Positions 1-9,048 are shown, counted from the stretch's first letter. The stretch: DNA of 64,000 nucleotides from Microbacter sp. GSS18 (GCA_029319145.1 CP119753.1:1984001-2048000), one strand, 5' to 3'. Notes: generated by a model not told the origin, from the sequence alone. Numbers and translations: made by a program.

Positions 1-833
1 ATGATGACCGCGGACATCTCCTCGACGCTCTTCGTCGACGAGTTCAGGAACGGCACGCGGTTGCGCCGATACAGGTCTTCGGCACGCCGCAGTTCGAGCG
101 TGCACTGCTCGAGGCTGGAGTATCGCGAGCTGGGACGGCGTTCGTGGCGCACCTGGCTCAACCGCAGCGGCGTGGTCGTGAGGCCGAAGCAGCGCTCGGC
201 GTACGGCGCCACCATCTTCGGCAGCGAATCCGTCGGGAAGTCGTCGTCGGTGAGCGGGTAGTTCGCCACCAGCAGCCCGTACTGCAGCGCCAGGTACATC
301 GTGGTCGGGGTCTTGCCGCAGCGGGAGGGCGCCACGATGATGATGTCCGCGATGTCGAGCGCGCGCATGCTCTGACCGTCGTCGTGCTCGATGGCGTATT
401 CGACGGCGCGCATGCGCGCCTGGTAGCGCTGCATGTCGCCGACGCCGTGGTACTGCCCCATCTGCTCCGAGGCATCCGCTCCGAGCGCCTCTTCGAGCTC
501 GGTGAGGTGGCCGGCCAGCAGATCGATCATGACCGCGCGCGCCTCGGAGAGGATCGCGCGCAGCTGCGCCTGCTTGACCGTCGTGAAGACCACCGGCGCG
601 AGACCGGCGTCGGCCGCGCGGTCGATCTCGGCGACGACGTTGCGGGCGCCGGCCTCGGTGTCGATGAACGGGATCGTCCGGTGCTCGAAGTGGATCGCCG
701 GGAAGTTCACCAGCAGAGCGCTGCCGAGCGTCTCGGCGGTGATCCCGGTGCTGTCGGAGACGAAGTACGCGGCGCGGGTTCCCGCCACCGTGGGGATGGC
801 CCCTGTCGCGATGGGGACGTTGGGATCGATCAC
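1..833 (-). CDS. ppsR: PEP synthase/PPDK regulatory kinase-phosphorylase (DUF299, PpsR family), 3' end cut by window edge
   Basis: The DUF299 family switches PEP synthase or pyruvate phosphate dikinase on and off by ADP-dependent phosphorylation and phosphate-dependent dephosphorylation of a threonine. The translation shows the family's opening motif YFVSDSTGITAE and the P-loop-like stretch APSRCGKTPTTMYLA followed by NYPLTDDD, both diagnostic. About 277 residues lie in the window against a usual 270-290, so only a few C-terminal residues are missing beyond position 1. Two in-frame starts are possible: GTG at 833, preceded by AAGGGAGA at good spacing, and ATG at 881 with a weaker GAAGGG. I prefer 833 because the family has only a short N-terminal leader. 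It is divergent from trpS. Whether the target is PEP synthase or PPDK cannot be told here. Confidence 0.9.
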   Translation of the reverse strand, partial: MIDPNVPIATGAIPTVAGTRAAYFVSDSTGITAETLGSALLVNFPAIHFEHRTIPFIDTEAGARNVVAEIDRAADAGLAPVVFTTVKQAQLRAILSEARAVMIDLLAGHLTELEEALGADASEQMGQYHGVGDMQRYQARMRAVEYAIEHDDGQSMRALDIADIIIVAPSRCGKTPTTMYLALQYGLLVANYPLTDDDFPTDSLPKMVAPYAERCFGLTTTPLRLSQVRHERRPSSRYSSLEQCTLELRRAEDLYRRNRVPFLNSSTKSVEEMSAVI

Positions 834-1094
834 CGGCTCTCCCTTCTGGGGACGAGTCAAGAACTGCGGTGAACTCACCATACGCACCCTTCACGGGGAC
901 CTTCCGGCCAAATCCGAGTGAAACTTCTCACGTTCTTGCCCTCTGCGAAGATCCGGCATCTGCGCCGCCGTCGCTCGCGCGTGCGGCGCCGCACATGCTC
1001 GCCCCTCCAGGATGTCGCCCCCGACCGCGATCCGCCAGGGACCTTCGGCCCGGCGACGCCCGTCGCACGGCGCGGCGGGCCCGACCCGGCGTGG

Positions 1095-1100
1095 CAGGAT
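1095..1100 (+). promoter_or_regulatory. -10 hexamer of a leaderless trpS promoter
   Basis: CAGGAT sits exactly six bases before the trpS ATG, so transcription should begin at or near the start codon. The same hexamer-N6-start geometry recurs at ten other genes here. There is no convincing Shine-Dalgarno sequence. Confidence 0.55.
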
Positions 1101-1106
1101 TGAGGG

Positions 1107-2111
1107 ATGCAGAAACCCCGCCTGTACTCCGGCATGCAGCCCTCGGCCGACTCGCTCCAGATCGGCAACTACATCGGGGCGCTCATGCAGTGGCGCGACC
1201 TGCAGGACTCCTATGACGCGTTCTTCTCGGTCGTCGACCTCCACGCCCTGACACAGCCGAACGACCCCGCCGAGCTGCGGGAGAAGACGCGCCGGACGGC
1301 CGCCCAGTACATCGCGGCGGGCATCGAGCCGTCCCGCTCGACGCTGTACGTGCAGTCGCACGTGCCCGCGCACGCCGAGCTGGCCTGGATCCTCTCGACC
1401 ATCACGGGCTTCGGTGAGGCCGGTCGCATGACGCAGTTCAAGGACAAGTCGCAGCGCTACGGCGCCGACGCGACCAGCGTGGGCCTGTTCACCTACCCCG
1501 TGCTCATGGCCGCCGACATCCTGCTGTACCAGACCGACATCGTGCCGGTCGGCGACGACCAGAAGCAGCATGTCGAGCTCACGCGCGATCTCGCCGAGCG
1601 GTTCAACGCGCGCTACGGCGACACCTTCCGCGTGCCCATGCCGGTGATCCAGCAGGACACCGCGCGCATCTACGACCTGCAGAACCCGACGGCCAAGATG
1701 TCGAAGTCCGCCGAGTCGGACGCGGGCGTGCTGTGGCTGCTGGACGAGCCGTCGAAGTCGGCGAAGAAGATCATGCGCGCCGTCACCGACTCCGAGGGGT
1801 CGGTGCGCTACGACCGCGAGAACAAGCCCGGTGTGTCGAACCTGCTCGTGATCTACGCGGCTCTCACCGGCCGGCAGATCCCCGCTATCGAGGACGAGTA
1901 CGCCGGCCGCGGCTATGGCGACTTCAAGAAGGGGCTCGCCGAGGTCGTCGTCGAGGAGTTCGGACCGGTCCGCGAGCGGGCCCTGGCGCTGCTGGACGAC
2001 CCCGCGGAGCTCGACCGCGTGCTGGCGGCCAACGCGGCCAAGGCCTCCGAGGTCGCGAACCGCACGCTCGCCGACGTGTACGAGAAGATCGGCCTGCTCC
2101 GCCGCCTCTGA
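1107..2111 (+). CDS. trpS: Tryptophanyl-tRNA synthetase
   Basis: Class Ic aminoacyl-tRNA synthetase that charges tRNA-Trp with tryptophan in the cytoplasm. The 334-residue length is typical of bacterial TrpS. The N-terminal ATP-binding signature appears as [15 protein letters not shown] (the HIGH-like region, in the form TIGN/QIGN seen in many TrpS). [15 protein letters not shown] follows near the middle, and KMSKS appears near residue 197. The start is the ATG at 1107, placed six bases after a -10-like CAGGAT. The gene stands alone and is convergent with the DUF559 gene. A long imperfect palindrome lies just after its stop. Confidence 0.96.
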   Translation: MQKPRLYSGMQPSADSLQIGNYIGALMQWRDLQDSYDAFFSVVDLHALTQPNDPAELREKTRRTAAQYIAAGIEPSRSTLYVQSHVPAHAELAWILSTITGFGEAGRMTQFKDKSQRYGADATSVGLFTYPVLMAADILLYQTDIVPVGDDQKQHVELTRDLAERFNARYGDTFRVPMPVIQQDTARIYDLQNPTAKMSKSAESDAGVLWLLDEPSKSAKKIMRAVTDSEGSVRYDRENKPGVSNLLVIYAALTGRQIPAIEDEYAGRGYGDFKKGLAEVVVEEFGPVRERALALLDDPAELDRVLAANAAKASEVANRTLADVYEKIGLLRRL

Positions 2112-2143
2112 GCTGGCGCCGCAGCGCACCCGCGCACCGAAGC

Positions 2144-2220
2144 GTGCAACAGCTCAGGCGGAACCGGGTGGCGCGCCGATACGCATCGCGCGCCGCGGGA
2201 GTCTGCCTGAGTTGCTGCAC
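2144..2220. terminator. 77-bp imperfect palindrome between convergent genes, probable bidirectional terminator
   Basis: The outer arms 2144-2162 and 2202-2220 pair at 16 of 19 positions by Watson-Crick, with two further G-T pairs and one mismatch. An inner stem follows: GGCGCG at 2170-2175 with CGCGCC at 2189-2194, and CGAT at 2177-2180 with ATCG at 2185-2188, closing a four-base loop. It lies between the stops of trpS and the DUF559 gene, so bidirectional termination is the simplest role. It is longer than a normal terminator and has no T tract. Confidence 0.6.
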
Positions 2221-2268
2221 GGCCGCGTACCGAAGGCTCGAGCCGGATGAAACTCGGTGGCCGGTGCC

Positions 2269-3132
2269 TCACCGGCCGTGGGCGGCGAGCGCTGCGCGCA
2301 GCACTCCGAGAACCTCGTCCGGTCGGTGCATGATCTGCGCGGCGGTGAACCGGAGCGGAACGAAGCCCTGAGCCACGAGCTCGGCGTCCCGGGCACGATC
2401 GCGCGCCTGCTGGCGCCAGTCCGAGTGGAACTCCTTGCTGTCGCACTCGATCACCAACCAGCCATCGGCGACGAGGTCCACGGTCCCCACACCCACGATC
2501 CCGACCTGCAGGTGGACGGCGCAGCCGAGGGAGCGGAGCATCAGGCGCATGAGCGTCTCGGGGCCGGACTCCGCTCGGCCGTCGATGAGTCGGCGCAGTG
2601 CACCGTACCTGCGCGGGAGGCCGGCGAACAGTTCCTCGAGGTCGCCGGACGCGATGAAGCCGGTGAACAGCGCGCTGTCGATGGACGCGACGGCCTCGCG
2701 GGGACTCTGGCAGAGCACCGCGTGCGCGAGGGCGTCGACCGGATCGACCGACAGCGCGTCCGCATGAGACGGGCGCATCAGTCGTCGCCAGTGAAGGACC
2801 GGCCCTCCTGCCCCCCGGCGCCGGAATGGCTTGCGGCGGTCATCGGGGTCCCGCATCCGGCTCATGGAGTGCGCGACGTGGACGTGAAGTCCGCCCGGGG
2901 ACTGCACGAAGACCCCGTTGTGACGCAGCAGGGTCAGGCACGTGAGGCGGCCGCCGATGCGGGCGGCCCGCACGAACGCGGCGGGAACGTCGGAGGCGAG
3001 GTATGCACCCCGCCGCACCCGCAGCACGTCGCCGGCGGCTACGGCCCGCGCGAGGCCGCGTCTGCCGAGCTCTGCCTCCATCTCAGCCCGCGATCTGATC
3101 CGGAGGAGATCGTCTGCCGGGGTCTGTCCCAT
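2269..3132 (-). CDS. DUF559 (Vsr/endonuclease-like fold) protein with AbiEi-like N-terminus
   Basis: A 287-residue protein of a kind common in Actinobacteria. The N-terminal part (roughly residues 1-70, with LARAVAAGDVLRVRRGAYL) resembles the winged-helix AbiEi-type domain that often precedes DUF559. The C-terminal 100 residues carry the restriction-endonuclease-like core: VDLVADGWLVIECDSKEFH has the acidic residues and E-x-D/K arrangement of the DUF559/Vsr fold, followed by DRARDAELVAQGF. The start ATG at 3132 lies six bases after a CACAGT hexamer, the same leaderless geometry as neighbours. The biological role of this family is unknown. No restriction or toxin partner lies next to it, so a defence role is not supported by context. 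Confidence 0.75.
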   Translation of the reverse strand: MGQTPADDLLRIRSRAEMEAELGRRGLARAVAAGDVLRVRRGAYLASDVPAAFVRAARIGGRLTCLTLLRHNGVFVQSPGGLHVHVAHSMSRMRDPDDRRKPFRRRGAGGPVLHWRRLMRPSHADALSVDPVDALAHAVLCQSPREAVASIDSALFTGFIASGDLEELFAGLPRRYGALRRLIDGRAESGPETLMRLMLRSLGCAVHLQVGIVGVGTVDLVADGWLVIECDSKEFHSDWRQQARDRARDAELVAQGFVPLRFTAAQIMHRPDEVLGVLRAALAAHGR

Positions 3133-3138
3133 GCCGCC

Positions 3139-3144
3139 ACTGTG
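3139..3144 (-). promoter_or_regulatory. -10 hexamer of leaderless DUF559 gene promoter
   Basis: CACAGT on the minus strand, six bases before the ATG at 3132. The identical hexamer and spacing precede the gene at 54483. Confidence 0.45.
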
Positions 3145-3369
3145 GGCGCCCGCGGCCGACGAGCGACGGCACACCGGGCGACCTGTGGAAGACCGGCCGT
3201 GACACTCGTCCTGTGGAGAAGACCCACGCCCGTCACCCGAACGCGCATCGTTCCGTGCTGCAACGCAGGCTGGACGCGGCCGACACGCCGAAGCCCATCG
3301 GCGCGTCGCGCGTTTCTGCCTGCAAACGTGTACGCGCGGACGAGGAGCGCATCAGGCATCCGCCGCACC

Positions 3370-3375
3370 TAGGGT
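3370..3375 (+). promoter_or_regulatory. -10 hexamer of leaderless acetyltransferase promoter
   Basis: TAGGGT ends six bases before the GTG start at 3382. This supports that GTG as both transcription and translation start. Confidence 0.5.
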
Positions 3376-3381
3376 GGTGGG

Positions 3382-3945
3382 GTGCATCCCGTCATCCTCC
3401 GCACCGCGCGACTGGAGCTGTCGGTGCCCACCGAGGCGGATGTCGACGCGATCTACGCCGCGTGCCAGGCCAAGGACATCCAGCGCTACACGACCGTGCC
3501 GTCCCCGTACGAGATGCGGCACGCCGAGGGGTACGTCGCGCAGATCCCGAAGGACTGGGCCGCGGGCGAGAACCTGACATGGGGCATCCACCAGAGCGGA
3601 CGGATGATCGGCACGATCGGGATGTACCGGATCGCCGACGGCATCGGCGAGCTCGGGTACTGGATGGCCCCGTCGTTCCGCGGCGGCGGACGGCTGCGCG
3701 AAGCAGCCACCGCCGTGATCGACTGGGGCTTCGCGAAGGAGGGCCTCGACCTCGTCCGGATCTCGTGGCGCGCGGTGGCGGGCAACGTCGGCTCGGCGCG
3801 CGTCGCGCGCGGCCTCGGGTTCCGCTACGAGGGGACCATGCGGCAGTCGCTCGTGAACGGCCACGGCCGCGACGACGGCTGGATCGCGGGACTCCTGCGC
3901 ACCGACGACCGCACGCCCCAGCCCTGGCCCGTGCTCGAGGGCTGA
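3382..3945 (+). CDS. GNAT family N-acetyltransferase (RimJ/RimL type)
   Basis: A 187-residue acetyltransferase using acetyl-CoA. The sequence begins with the RimJ/RimL pattern ILRTARLELSVPTEADVDAIYAAC. It has the acetyl-CoA loop region ELGYWMAPSFRGGGRLREAATAVIDWGF (split here by position: about residues 90-117) and the late motif VGSARVARGLGFRYEGT, typical of enzymes acting on protein N-termini or small amines. The substrate cannot be predicted. It starts with GTG at 3382, directly downstream of a -10-like hexamer, and stands alone. Confidence 0.85.
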   Translation: MHPVILRTARLELSVPTEADVDAIYAACQAKDIQRYTTVPSPYEMRHAEGYVAQIPKDWAAGENLTWGIHQSGRMIGTIGMYRIADGIGELGYWMAPSFRGGGRLREAATAVIDWGFAKEGLDLVRISWRAVAGNVGSARVARGLGFRYEGTMRQSLVNGHGRDDGWIAGLLRTDDRTPQPWPVLEG

Positions 3946-4049
3946 GTCTCTTCGGTGTACCGGGCTCACGCGGGACCGCGGGACCATCGGCACCTGCCTT
4001 CCGGCGGGCTGCGCCATAGCGTGATGGTGCCGGGCAGGATCCGGCAGGG

Positions 4050-4442
4050 GTGGTGAGCACCATGACCACGGTCTACGTGACATCCGTTCTGGTCGGCGTC
4101 GCTCTGGGGTCGGGGCTGGGGTTGCTCCTCGGACGCAAGGACTGGTCCCGCAAGCCGTCCGTGCTGCCGTGGACCGCCCTGGCACTGACCGGCGGCATCG
4201 TGCTCACCACGGCACTCGGCTTCGTGTTGCCCGGGCTGTTCGGCGCCGAGGCGCTCCTGGCCCTGGTGATCCCGGGGGTGATCGCGCTCGCGCTGTCGGC
4301 GGCGGCGCTCGTCGTGTCGATCTGGGCGGTCGCGCGGCGCCCACGAGGCGGCCTCTCATGGACGGCGCTGATCGTCACCGCGCTCCCGGCGCTGTTCTGG
4401 CTCGCGTTCCTCGGGCCGCAGATGTTCTCGGCGTTCCGTTAG
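4050..4442 (+). CDS. Small integral membrane protein
   Basis: A 130-residue protein with four likely hydrophobic helices (around residues 5-25, 35-60, 65-90 and 100-122) separated by short basic loops (GRKDWSRK, ARRPRGG), suggesting a positive-inside inner-membrane topology. No catalytic motif or known domain is recognised. The start could be GTG 4050 with CAGGGG just upstream, or ATG 4062 four codons later. It precedes the Fpg/Nei glycosylase in the same direction with a 48-bp gap, but that gene has its own leaderless promoter, so the two need not be functionally linked. Confidence 0.65.
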   Translation: MVSTMTTVYVTSVLVGVALGSGLGLLLGRKDWSRKPSVLPWTALALTGGIVLTTALGFVLPGLFGAEALLALVIPGVIALALSAAALVVSIWAVARRPRGGLSWTALIVTALPALFWLAFLGPQMFSAFR

Positions 4443-4478
4443 CGACGGCACGGCCCGCCGGGCGTCGGCGCGCCGTGC

Positions 4479-4484
4479 CAGGAT
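4479..4484 (+). promoter_or_regulatory. -10 hexamer of leaderless fpg/nei promoter
   Basis: CAGGAT ends six bases before the ATG at 4491, the same hexamer and spacing as at trpS. Confidence 0.5.
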
Positions 4485-4490
4485 GGGCGC

Positions 4491-5363
4491 ATGCCCGAGA
4501 TGCCGGAGGTGCAGGGACTCGTCGAGTTCCTGCGCGAGCGCGCCACCGGGCTCGTCGTCACCCGCGCGACCGTGGCGAACATCGCGGCGCTGAAGACATA
4601 TGAACCACCGCTGACCGCCCTGCAGGGCGCGCGGATCGCGGGCGTGGAGCGCCATGGCAAGTTCGTCGACCTGCGAGCGGATGCCGACGGCGACGAGCTC
4701 CACCTCGTGTTCCATCTCGCCAAGGCGGGCTGGCTGCGCTGGTACGACAAGCTCCCCCAGACCCTCATCAAGCCGGGCCGCACGCCGATCGCGCTGCGGG
4801 TCGGCTTCGACGACGGCTCCGGCTTCGACCTCACCGAGGCCGGCACCAAGAAGTCGCTCGCTGTCTACGCGGCCCGCTCCGTTGCCGACGTCCCCGGCAT
4901 CGCCCGCCTCGGGCCCGATCCGCTCGATCCGGCCTTCTCGCGCGACGCCTTCGCGGCGCTGCTCGCCGGCCGCCGCACCCAGATCAAGGGCGTGCTGCGC
5001 GACCAGTCGATCATCGCCGGCGTCGGCAACGCCTACTCCGACGAGATCCTGCACGCCGCGAAGATGTCGCCGTACGCCCTCGCGGCGAGCCTCGACGACG
5101 CCGAGATCGACCGGCTCTTCCACGCGATGATCGAGACGCTGACGGATGCCGTCGCCACCGCCTCGGGCAAGCCGCCCGCCGACCTCAAGGACGCCAAGCG
5201 GCGCGGGATGCAGGTGCACGGCCGACGCGGCGAGGCCTGCCCGGTGTGCGGCGACGAGGTTCGCAGCGTCTTCTTCGCCGACAACTCCCTCGAGTACTGC
5301 GCCACGTGCCAGACGGGCGGCAAGATCCTCGCCGACCGGCGCCTGTCGCGGCTGCTCAAATGA
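4491..5363 (+). CDS. Formamidopyrimidine-DNA glycosylase / endonuclease VIII family (Fpg/Nei)
   Basis: A base-excision repair enzyme that removes oxidised bases and nicks the abasic site. The N-terminus MPEMPEVQGL matches the MPELPEV active-site signature (Pro2 nucleophile, Glu3). The helix-2-turn-helix DNA-binding region includes DQSIIAGVGNAYSDEIL, and the C-terminus has the zinc finger with CPVCG and CATCQTGGK cysteine pairs. The 290-residue length fits the family. Actinobacteria carry several paralogues, so MutM versus Nei specificity is undecided. Its last 15 codons are the source of the 53-bp tandem repeats that follow the stop codon. Confidence 0.92.
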   Translation: MPEMPEVQGLVEFLRERATGLVVTRATVANIAALKTYEPPLTALQGARIAGVERHGKFVDLRADADGDELHLVFHLAKAGWLRWYDKLPQTLIKPGRTPIALRVGFDDGSGFDLTEAGTKKSLAVYAARSVADVPGIARLGPDPLDPAFSRDAFAALLAGRRTQIKGVLRDQSIIAGVGNAYSDEILHAAKMSPYALAASLDDAEIDRLFHAMIETLTDAVATASGKPPADLKDAKRRGMQVHGRRGEACPVCGDEVRSVFFADNSLEYCATCQTGGKILADRRLSRLLK

Positions 5364-5578
5364 GCCCCAGCGGCAGGATCCTCGCCGACCGGCGCCTGTC
5401 GCGGCTGCTCAAATGAGCCCCAGCGGCAGGATCCTCGCCGACCGGCGCCTGTCGCGGCTGCTCGAATGAGCCCCAGCGGCAGGATCCTCGCCGACCGGCG
5501 CCTGTCGCGGCTGCTCGAATGAGCCCCAGCGGCAGGATCCTCGCCGACCGGCCCCTGTCGCGGCTGCTGAAATGAGCC
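5317..5578. repeat. 53-bp minisatellite derived from the 3' end of the fpg/nei gene
   Basis: Four tandem units follow the genic copy, with TGAG phase points at 5361, 5414, 5467, 5520 and 5573, giving an exact 53-bp period. Units are nearly identical: the codon before the stop alternates AAA or GAA and the last unit has one C for G. They fill the whole gap up to the convergent glpK stop. The genic copy begins at GCGGC (5317), and GCGGC also occurs just after the stop, so slippage or unequal crossing over at this short homology probably founded the array. Each unit holds an 18-codon reading frame starting MSPSG, whose ATG overlaps the preceding stop (ATGA). Confidence 0.95.
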
Positions 5579-7120
5579 TCAGCGGCCGGTCGTGCCCATG
5601 AGCTCGCGGGCGTCGTCGTCGACCCAGTCCAGCGACTTCGACACCGCCTTCTTCCACATGCGGTAGCGGCGCTCGCGCTCCTCCTCGCCCATGCGCGGCT
5701 CGAACCGCACGTCCTCCTGCCAGTGGGCCCGCAGCTCGTCGCGGCTGCCCCACACCCCCGTCGCAAGGCCGGCGGCGTAGGCCGCGCCGAGCGCCGTCGT
5801 CTCGACCACCTTCGGCCGCACCACCGGGAGCCCCAGAATGTCGGCTTGGAACTGCATCAGCAGGTCGTCGCGCGTCATGCCGCCGTCCACGCGCAGCTCG
5901 TCGAGCTCGCGACCGGTGTCGGCGACCACGGCCTCGATGACATCCCGGGTCTGGAACGCCGTGGATTCCAGCGCCGCCCGCGCGATGTGGGCCTTGTTGA
6001 CGTAGCGCGTGAGCCCGACCAGCGCGCCGCGGGCGTCGGGCCGCCAGTACGGGGCGAACAGCCCCGAGAACGCCGGGACGAAGTAGGCTCCGCCGTTGTC
6101 GGCGACGCTGCCGGCGAGCTTCTCGACGTCCTCGGAGCGGTGAATGATGCCGAGGTTGTCCCGCAGCCACTGCACCAGCGACCCGGTGACCGCGATCGAG
6201 CCCTCGAGCGCGTAGCGGGCAGGCTCGTCGCCGCACCGGTAGGCGACCGTGGTGATCAGCCCCCGCTCGGAGTGCACGATGTCGGCGCCGGTTCCCACCA
6301 GCAGGAAGTTCCCGGTTCCGTACGTGTTCTTCGACTCCCCCGCCTCGAAGCGCGCCTGACCGAAGGTGGCCGCCTGCTGATCGCCGAGGATGCCGGCGAT
6401 CGGGACGTCGTTCGCGACCGACGGCAGCTGCGTGCGGCCGACGATCTCGCTCGAGGACCGGATCTCGGGGAGCATCGCCCGCGGGATCCCCCACAGCTCC
6501 AGCAGTCCGTCCGCCCAGTCGAGCGTCGTGAGGTCCATCAGAAGGGTGCGGCTGGCGTTCGTGACGTCGGTGACGTGGATGCCGCCGCGCGTGCCGCCGG
6601 TGAGGTTCCACACGACCCACGTGTCGGGCGTGCCGAAGACCACATCGCCGCGCTCGGCCGCCTCGCGGGCACCGGGGACGCGATCGAGCAGCCACGCGAT
6701 CTTCGACGCCGAGAAGTAGGTCGCGAGCGGCAGACCCGTCTGCTCCGCGAAGCGGAAGGTCCCCAGCTCCCCCGACGCCATCTCGTCGACGCGGGCCTGC
6801 GTGCGCGTGTCCTGCCATACGAGCGCGTTGTGGATGGGGCGACCGGTGCGCCGGTCCCACACGATCACCGTCTCACGCTGGTTGGTGACGCCGATGCCGG
6901 CGATGTCGGATGCCGTCAGATGTGCCCGCGACAGCGCCGCCGAGACGACGAACTCGGTGTTCGTCCAGATCTCCACGGGATCGTGCTCGACCCAGCCGGC
7001 TCGGGGCAGGATCTGCTCGTGTTCGCGCTGCGCGTCCGCGCGCGGCACGCCGTGCTCATCGAACACGATGGCGCGCGTTGAGGTGGTCCCCTGATCGATG
7101 GCCAGCACGTGCCCGGGCAC
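5579..7120 (-). CDS. glpK: Glycerol kinase
   Basis: Phosphorylates glycerol to sn-glycerol 3-phosphate with ATP in the cytoplasm; FGGY kinase family. The N-terminal phosphate-binding motif reads [38 protein letters not shown] and the FGGY-family C-terminal [19 protein letters not shown] are present. I place the start at GTG 7120, giving 513 residues, because GGAAGGAGG lies five to eight bases upstream and the protein then begins as in other GlpK. It lies 66 bp downstream of glpD in the same direction, so the two probably form a glycerol operon. No GlpF facilitator is adjacent. Confidence 0.96.
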   Translation of the reverse strand: MPGHVLAIDQGTTSTRAIVFDEHGVPRADAQREHEQILPRAGWVEHDPVEIWTNTEFVVSAALSRAHLTASDIAGIGVTNQRETVIVWDRRTGRPIHNALVWQDTRTQARVDEMASGELGTFRFAEQTGLPLATYFSASKIAWLLDRVPGAREAAERGDVVFGTPDTWVVWNLTGGTRGGIHVTDVTNASRTLLMDLTTLDWADGLLELWGIPRAMLPEIRSSSEIVGRTQLPSVANDVPIAGILGDQQAATFGQARFEAGESKNTYGTGNFLLVGTGADIVHSERGLITTVAYRCGDEPARYALEGSIAVTGSLVQWLRDNLGIIHRSEDVEKLAGSVADNGGAYFVPAFSGLFAPYWRPDARGALVGLTRYVNKAHIARAALESTAFQTRDVIEAVVADTGRELDELRVDGGMTRDDLLMQFQADILGLPVVRPKVVETTALGAAYAAGLATGVWGSRDELRAHWQEDVRFEPRMGEEERERRYRMWKKAVSKSLDWVDDDARELMGTTGR

Positions 7121-7186
7121 GATGCCTCCTTCCCGGCGGGAGCCCCGCACGTCGTCGTCGGTGGCCCGCTGGGCGGGCGGCTGCGG

Positions 7187-8899
7187 TCAGGCTATCGCGA
7201 CCGAGGCCGGATCCCACGTCGGATCGGCGGCGTGCACGCGGGCCAGTCCCCGGACGACCTCGGCCTCGCACTCCGCGGCGTCCCACCCCAGGACCGGCGC
7301 GATCGCGTCGGCGATCTCGTGGGCGCACGCGCGGCTCGCCGACCCGGTGAAGGCGATCGACGTGCGACGCAGCAGGATGTCGTCGAGGTGGACGACGTCC
7401 TCGGCTCGGGCGAGGTGGCGCAGCTCGCCGGTGCTGTACCCGGGAAGGGTGCGCAGCGGCGCGTCGGCGTCGTCGGTGACGACGGCGTCGATGACGGCGG
7501 ACGCATACGTTCCGTAGCGGTCCAGCAGCAGCGCGGTGCGCTCGGTCCCGATGACGCCCGCGTGCGCGTCGATCCACCGGCGGCGACGGCGCTCGGTCGC
7601 GGGATGATCACGTCCCCCGCCGATGGGCAGGCCGCGCGTCGATGTGCGGCGGGGCCGGGCGAGGATCTCGAGAGCCCGGTCGGCGAGGCTCTCCGCCGAG
7701 GCGCGGAACGTCGTCCACTTGCCGCCGATGAGGCTCAGGACCCGCGAATCGGCGCCCGCCAGCGGCGCCGACTCGATGCGGTAGTCGCGCGAGACGAACC
7801 CGGGCGCGGTCTCGCCGTGGCCGGGGAGCGGGCGGACGCCCGCGAACCGGTGGACGATCTGGGAGCGATCGACCGGGATGCCGGGCAGCACGTGCCCGAT
7901 GAGGTCGATGAAGTAGTCGACCTCGGCCTCGGTGCACACGATGGGGTCTGCCATATCGTGCTCGAGGTCGGTCGTGCCCACGAGTACGCGGCCCTTCAGC
8001 GGGTAGATCAGGACGATGCGCCCGTCCTTGTGCTCGAAGAACAGCTCGCGTCCGCCGGTGGCCGCCAGCAGCTCGGGATGCTTCAGCACGATGTGCGAGC
8101 CCTTCGTCCCTCCCATGTAGCGCGTGGGGGCGTCGAGCCCGCTGTTGGTGGCGTCGACCCAGGGACCTGTGGCGTTGATCACGACCGAGGCCGCGACCTC
8201 GTACCGCTCTCCCGTCACGGCGTCCTCGAGGACGACCCGGCCGCGAGAGACCCCCGCCGCCCGCACGTAGTTCACCGCGCGCGCACGCTCGCCGCCGGCC
8301 TCGCGACCGTCGCGGAGCAGGTCCAGCGCCAGACGCTCGGGGTCGTGGAGTGACGCGTCCCAGTAGGTGGCGGTGTACTTCACAGCCGGGTTCAGCCGGG
8401 GCAGGAGGCGCAGGGAGGCGCGGCGGCCGTGGAAGGAGTGCCGCGGCACGCGGCCGCCGCCGCGGGAGAACGAGTCGTAGATCACCAGCCCGAGCTTGAT
8501 CAGCACGGCACCGCGCTCGACCCGGCGCCCGCCGCCGTGACGGAGGAAGCGCAGCGGCGCGGTGAGGACCCCGGCGAACGTCGAGAAGATGGGGATGGTC
8601 GTCTGCAGCGGACGCACGTAGTGCGGCGCGGTGCGCAGGAGCGCGTTGCGCTCGGTCACCGCCTCGTGCACGAGCCGGAACTCGCCGTTCTCGAGGTAGC
8701 GGATGCCGCCGTGGATCATGTGCGACGACGCGGCCGAGGCTCCCGAGACGAAGTCGCCCCGGTCGACCAGCGCCACGTCCACGCCCTGCAGCGCGAGATC
8801 GCGGAACGTCGCGATGCCGTTGATGCCCCCGCCGATGATCAGCACCTCGGCGTAGGGCCTGCCGGCGATCGTGTCTCGTCGATGCGCAGGATCGGTCAT
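7187..8899 (-). CDS. glpD: Glycerol-3-phosphate dehydrogenase, FAD-dependent
   Basis: Oxidises glycerol 3-phosphate to dihydroxyacetone phosphate and passes electrons to the quinone pool; a peripheral membrane flavoprotein. The dinucleotide motif VLIIGGGINGIATFRDLAL is at residues 17-36, followed by VDRGDFVSGASAASSHMIHGG, the typical GlpD FAD region. LSLIGGKWTTFRASAE occurs near residue 390, and a helical C-terminal domain follows. The start is ATG 8899 with GAAGGGGGA upstream, giving 570 residues. The frame stays open far upstream, but that part has no GlpD similarity. It is transcribed divergently from the riboflavin operon and is probably co-transcribed with glpK. Confidence 0.95.
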   Translation of the reverse strand: MTDPAHRRDTIAGRPYAEVLIIGGGINGIATFRDLALQGVDVALVDRGDFVSGASAASSHMIHGGIRYLENGEFRLVHEAVTERNALLRTAPHYVRPLQTTIPIFSTFAGVLTAPLRFLRHGGGRRVERGAVLIKLGLVIYDSFSRGGGRVPRHSFHGRRASLRLLPRLNPAVKYTATYWDASLHDPERLALDLLRDGREAGGERARAVNYVRAAGVSRGRVVLEDAVTGERYEVAASVVINATGPWVDATNSGLDAPTRYMGGTKGSHIVLKHPELLAATGGRELFFEHKDGRIVLIYPLKGRVLVGTTDLEHDMADPIVCTEAEVDYFIDLIGHVLPGIPVDRSQIVHRFAGVRPLPGHGETAPGFVSRDYRIESAPLAGADSRVLSLIGGKWTTFRASAESLADRALEILARPRRTSTRGLPIGGGRDHPATERRRRRWIDAHAGVIGTERTALLLDRYGTYASAVIDAVVTDDADAPLRTLPGYSTGELRHLARAEDVVHLDDILLRRTSIAFTGSASRACAHEIADAIAPVLGWDAAECEAEVVRGLARVHAADPTWDPASVAIA

Positions 8900-9031
8900 G
8901 CTCCCCCTTCGACGCGTCCAGGCTACGGCGGTCCGACGACGTCGCGGCCCGTCTCGCGCCCCGACGGGCCACACGCACGGCGAACGCGCAGGTTCGCATC
9001 CGCTGGAATGAATCGGCGTCTCCAGCGTTGG

Positions 9032-9037
9032 TAGGAT
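9032..9037 (+). promoter_or_regulatory. -10 hexamer upstream of the FMN riboswitch
   Basis: TAGGAT ends about 11 bases before the first riboswitch stem, placing the transcript start just ahead of it. No clear -35 box is seen. Confidence 0.45.
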
Positions 9038-9048
9038 GTGACCATCAA

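Noticed and set aside
5317..5578. CRISPR array.
   Set aside because: The 53-bp units are directly abutting, with no spacers, and are copies of the end of a coding gene; no cas genes are nearby.
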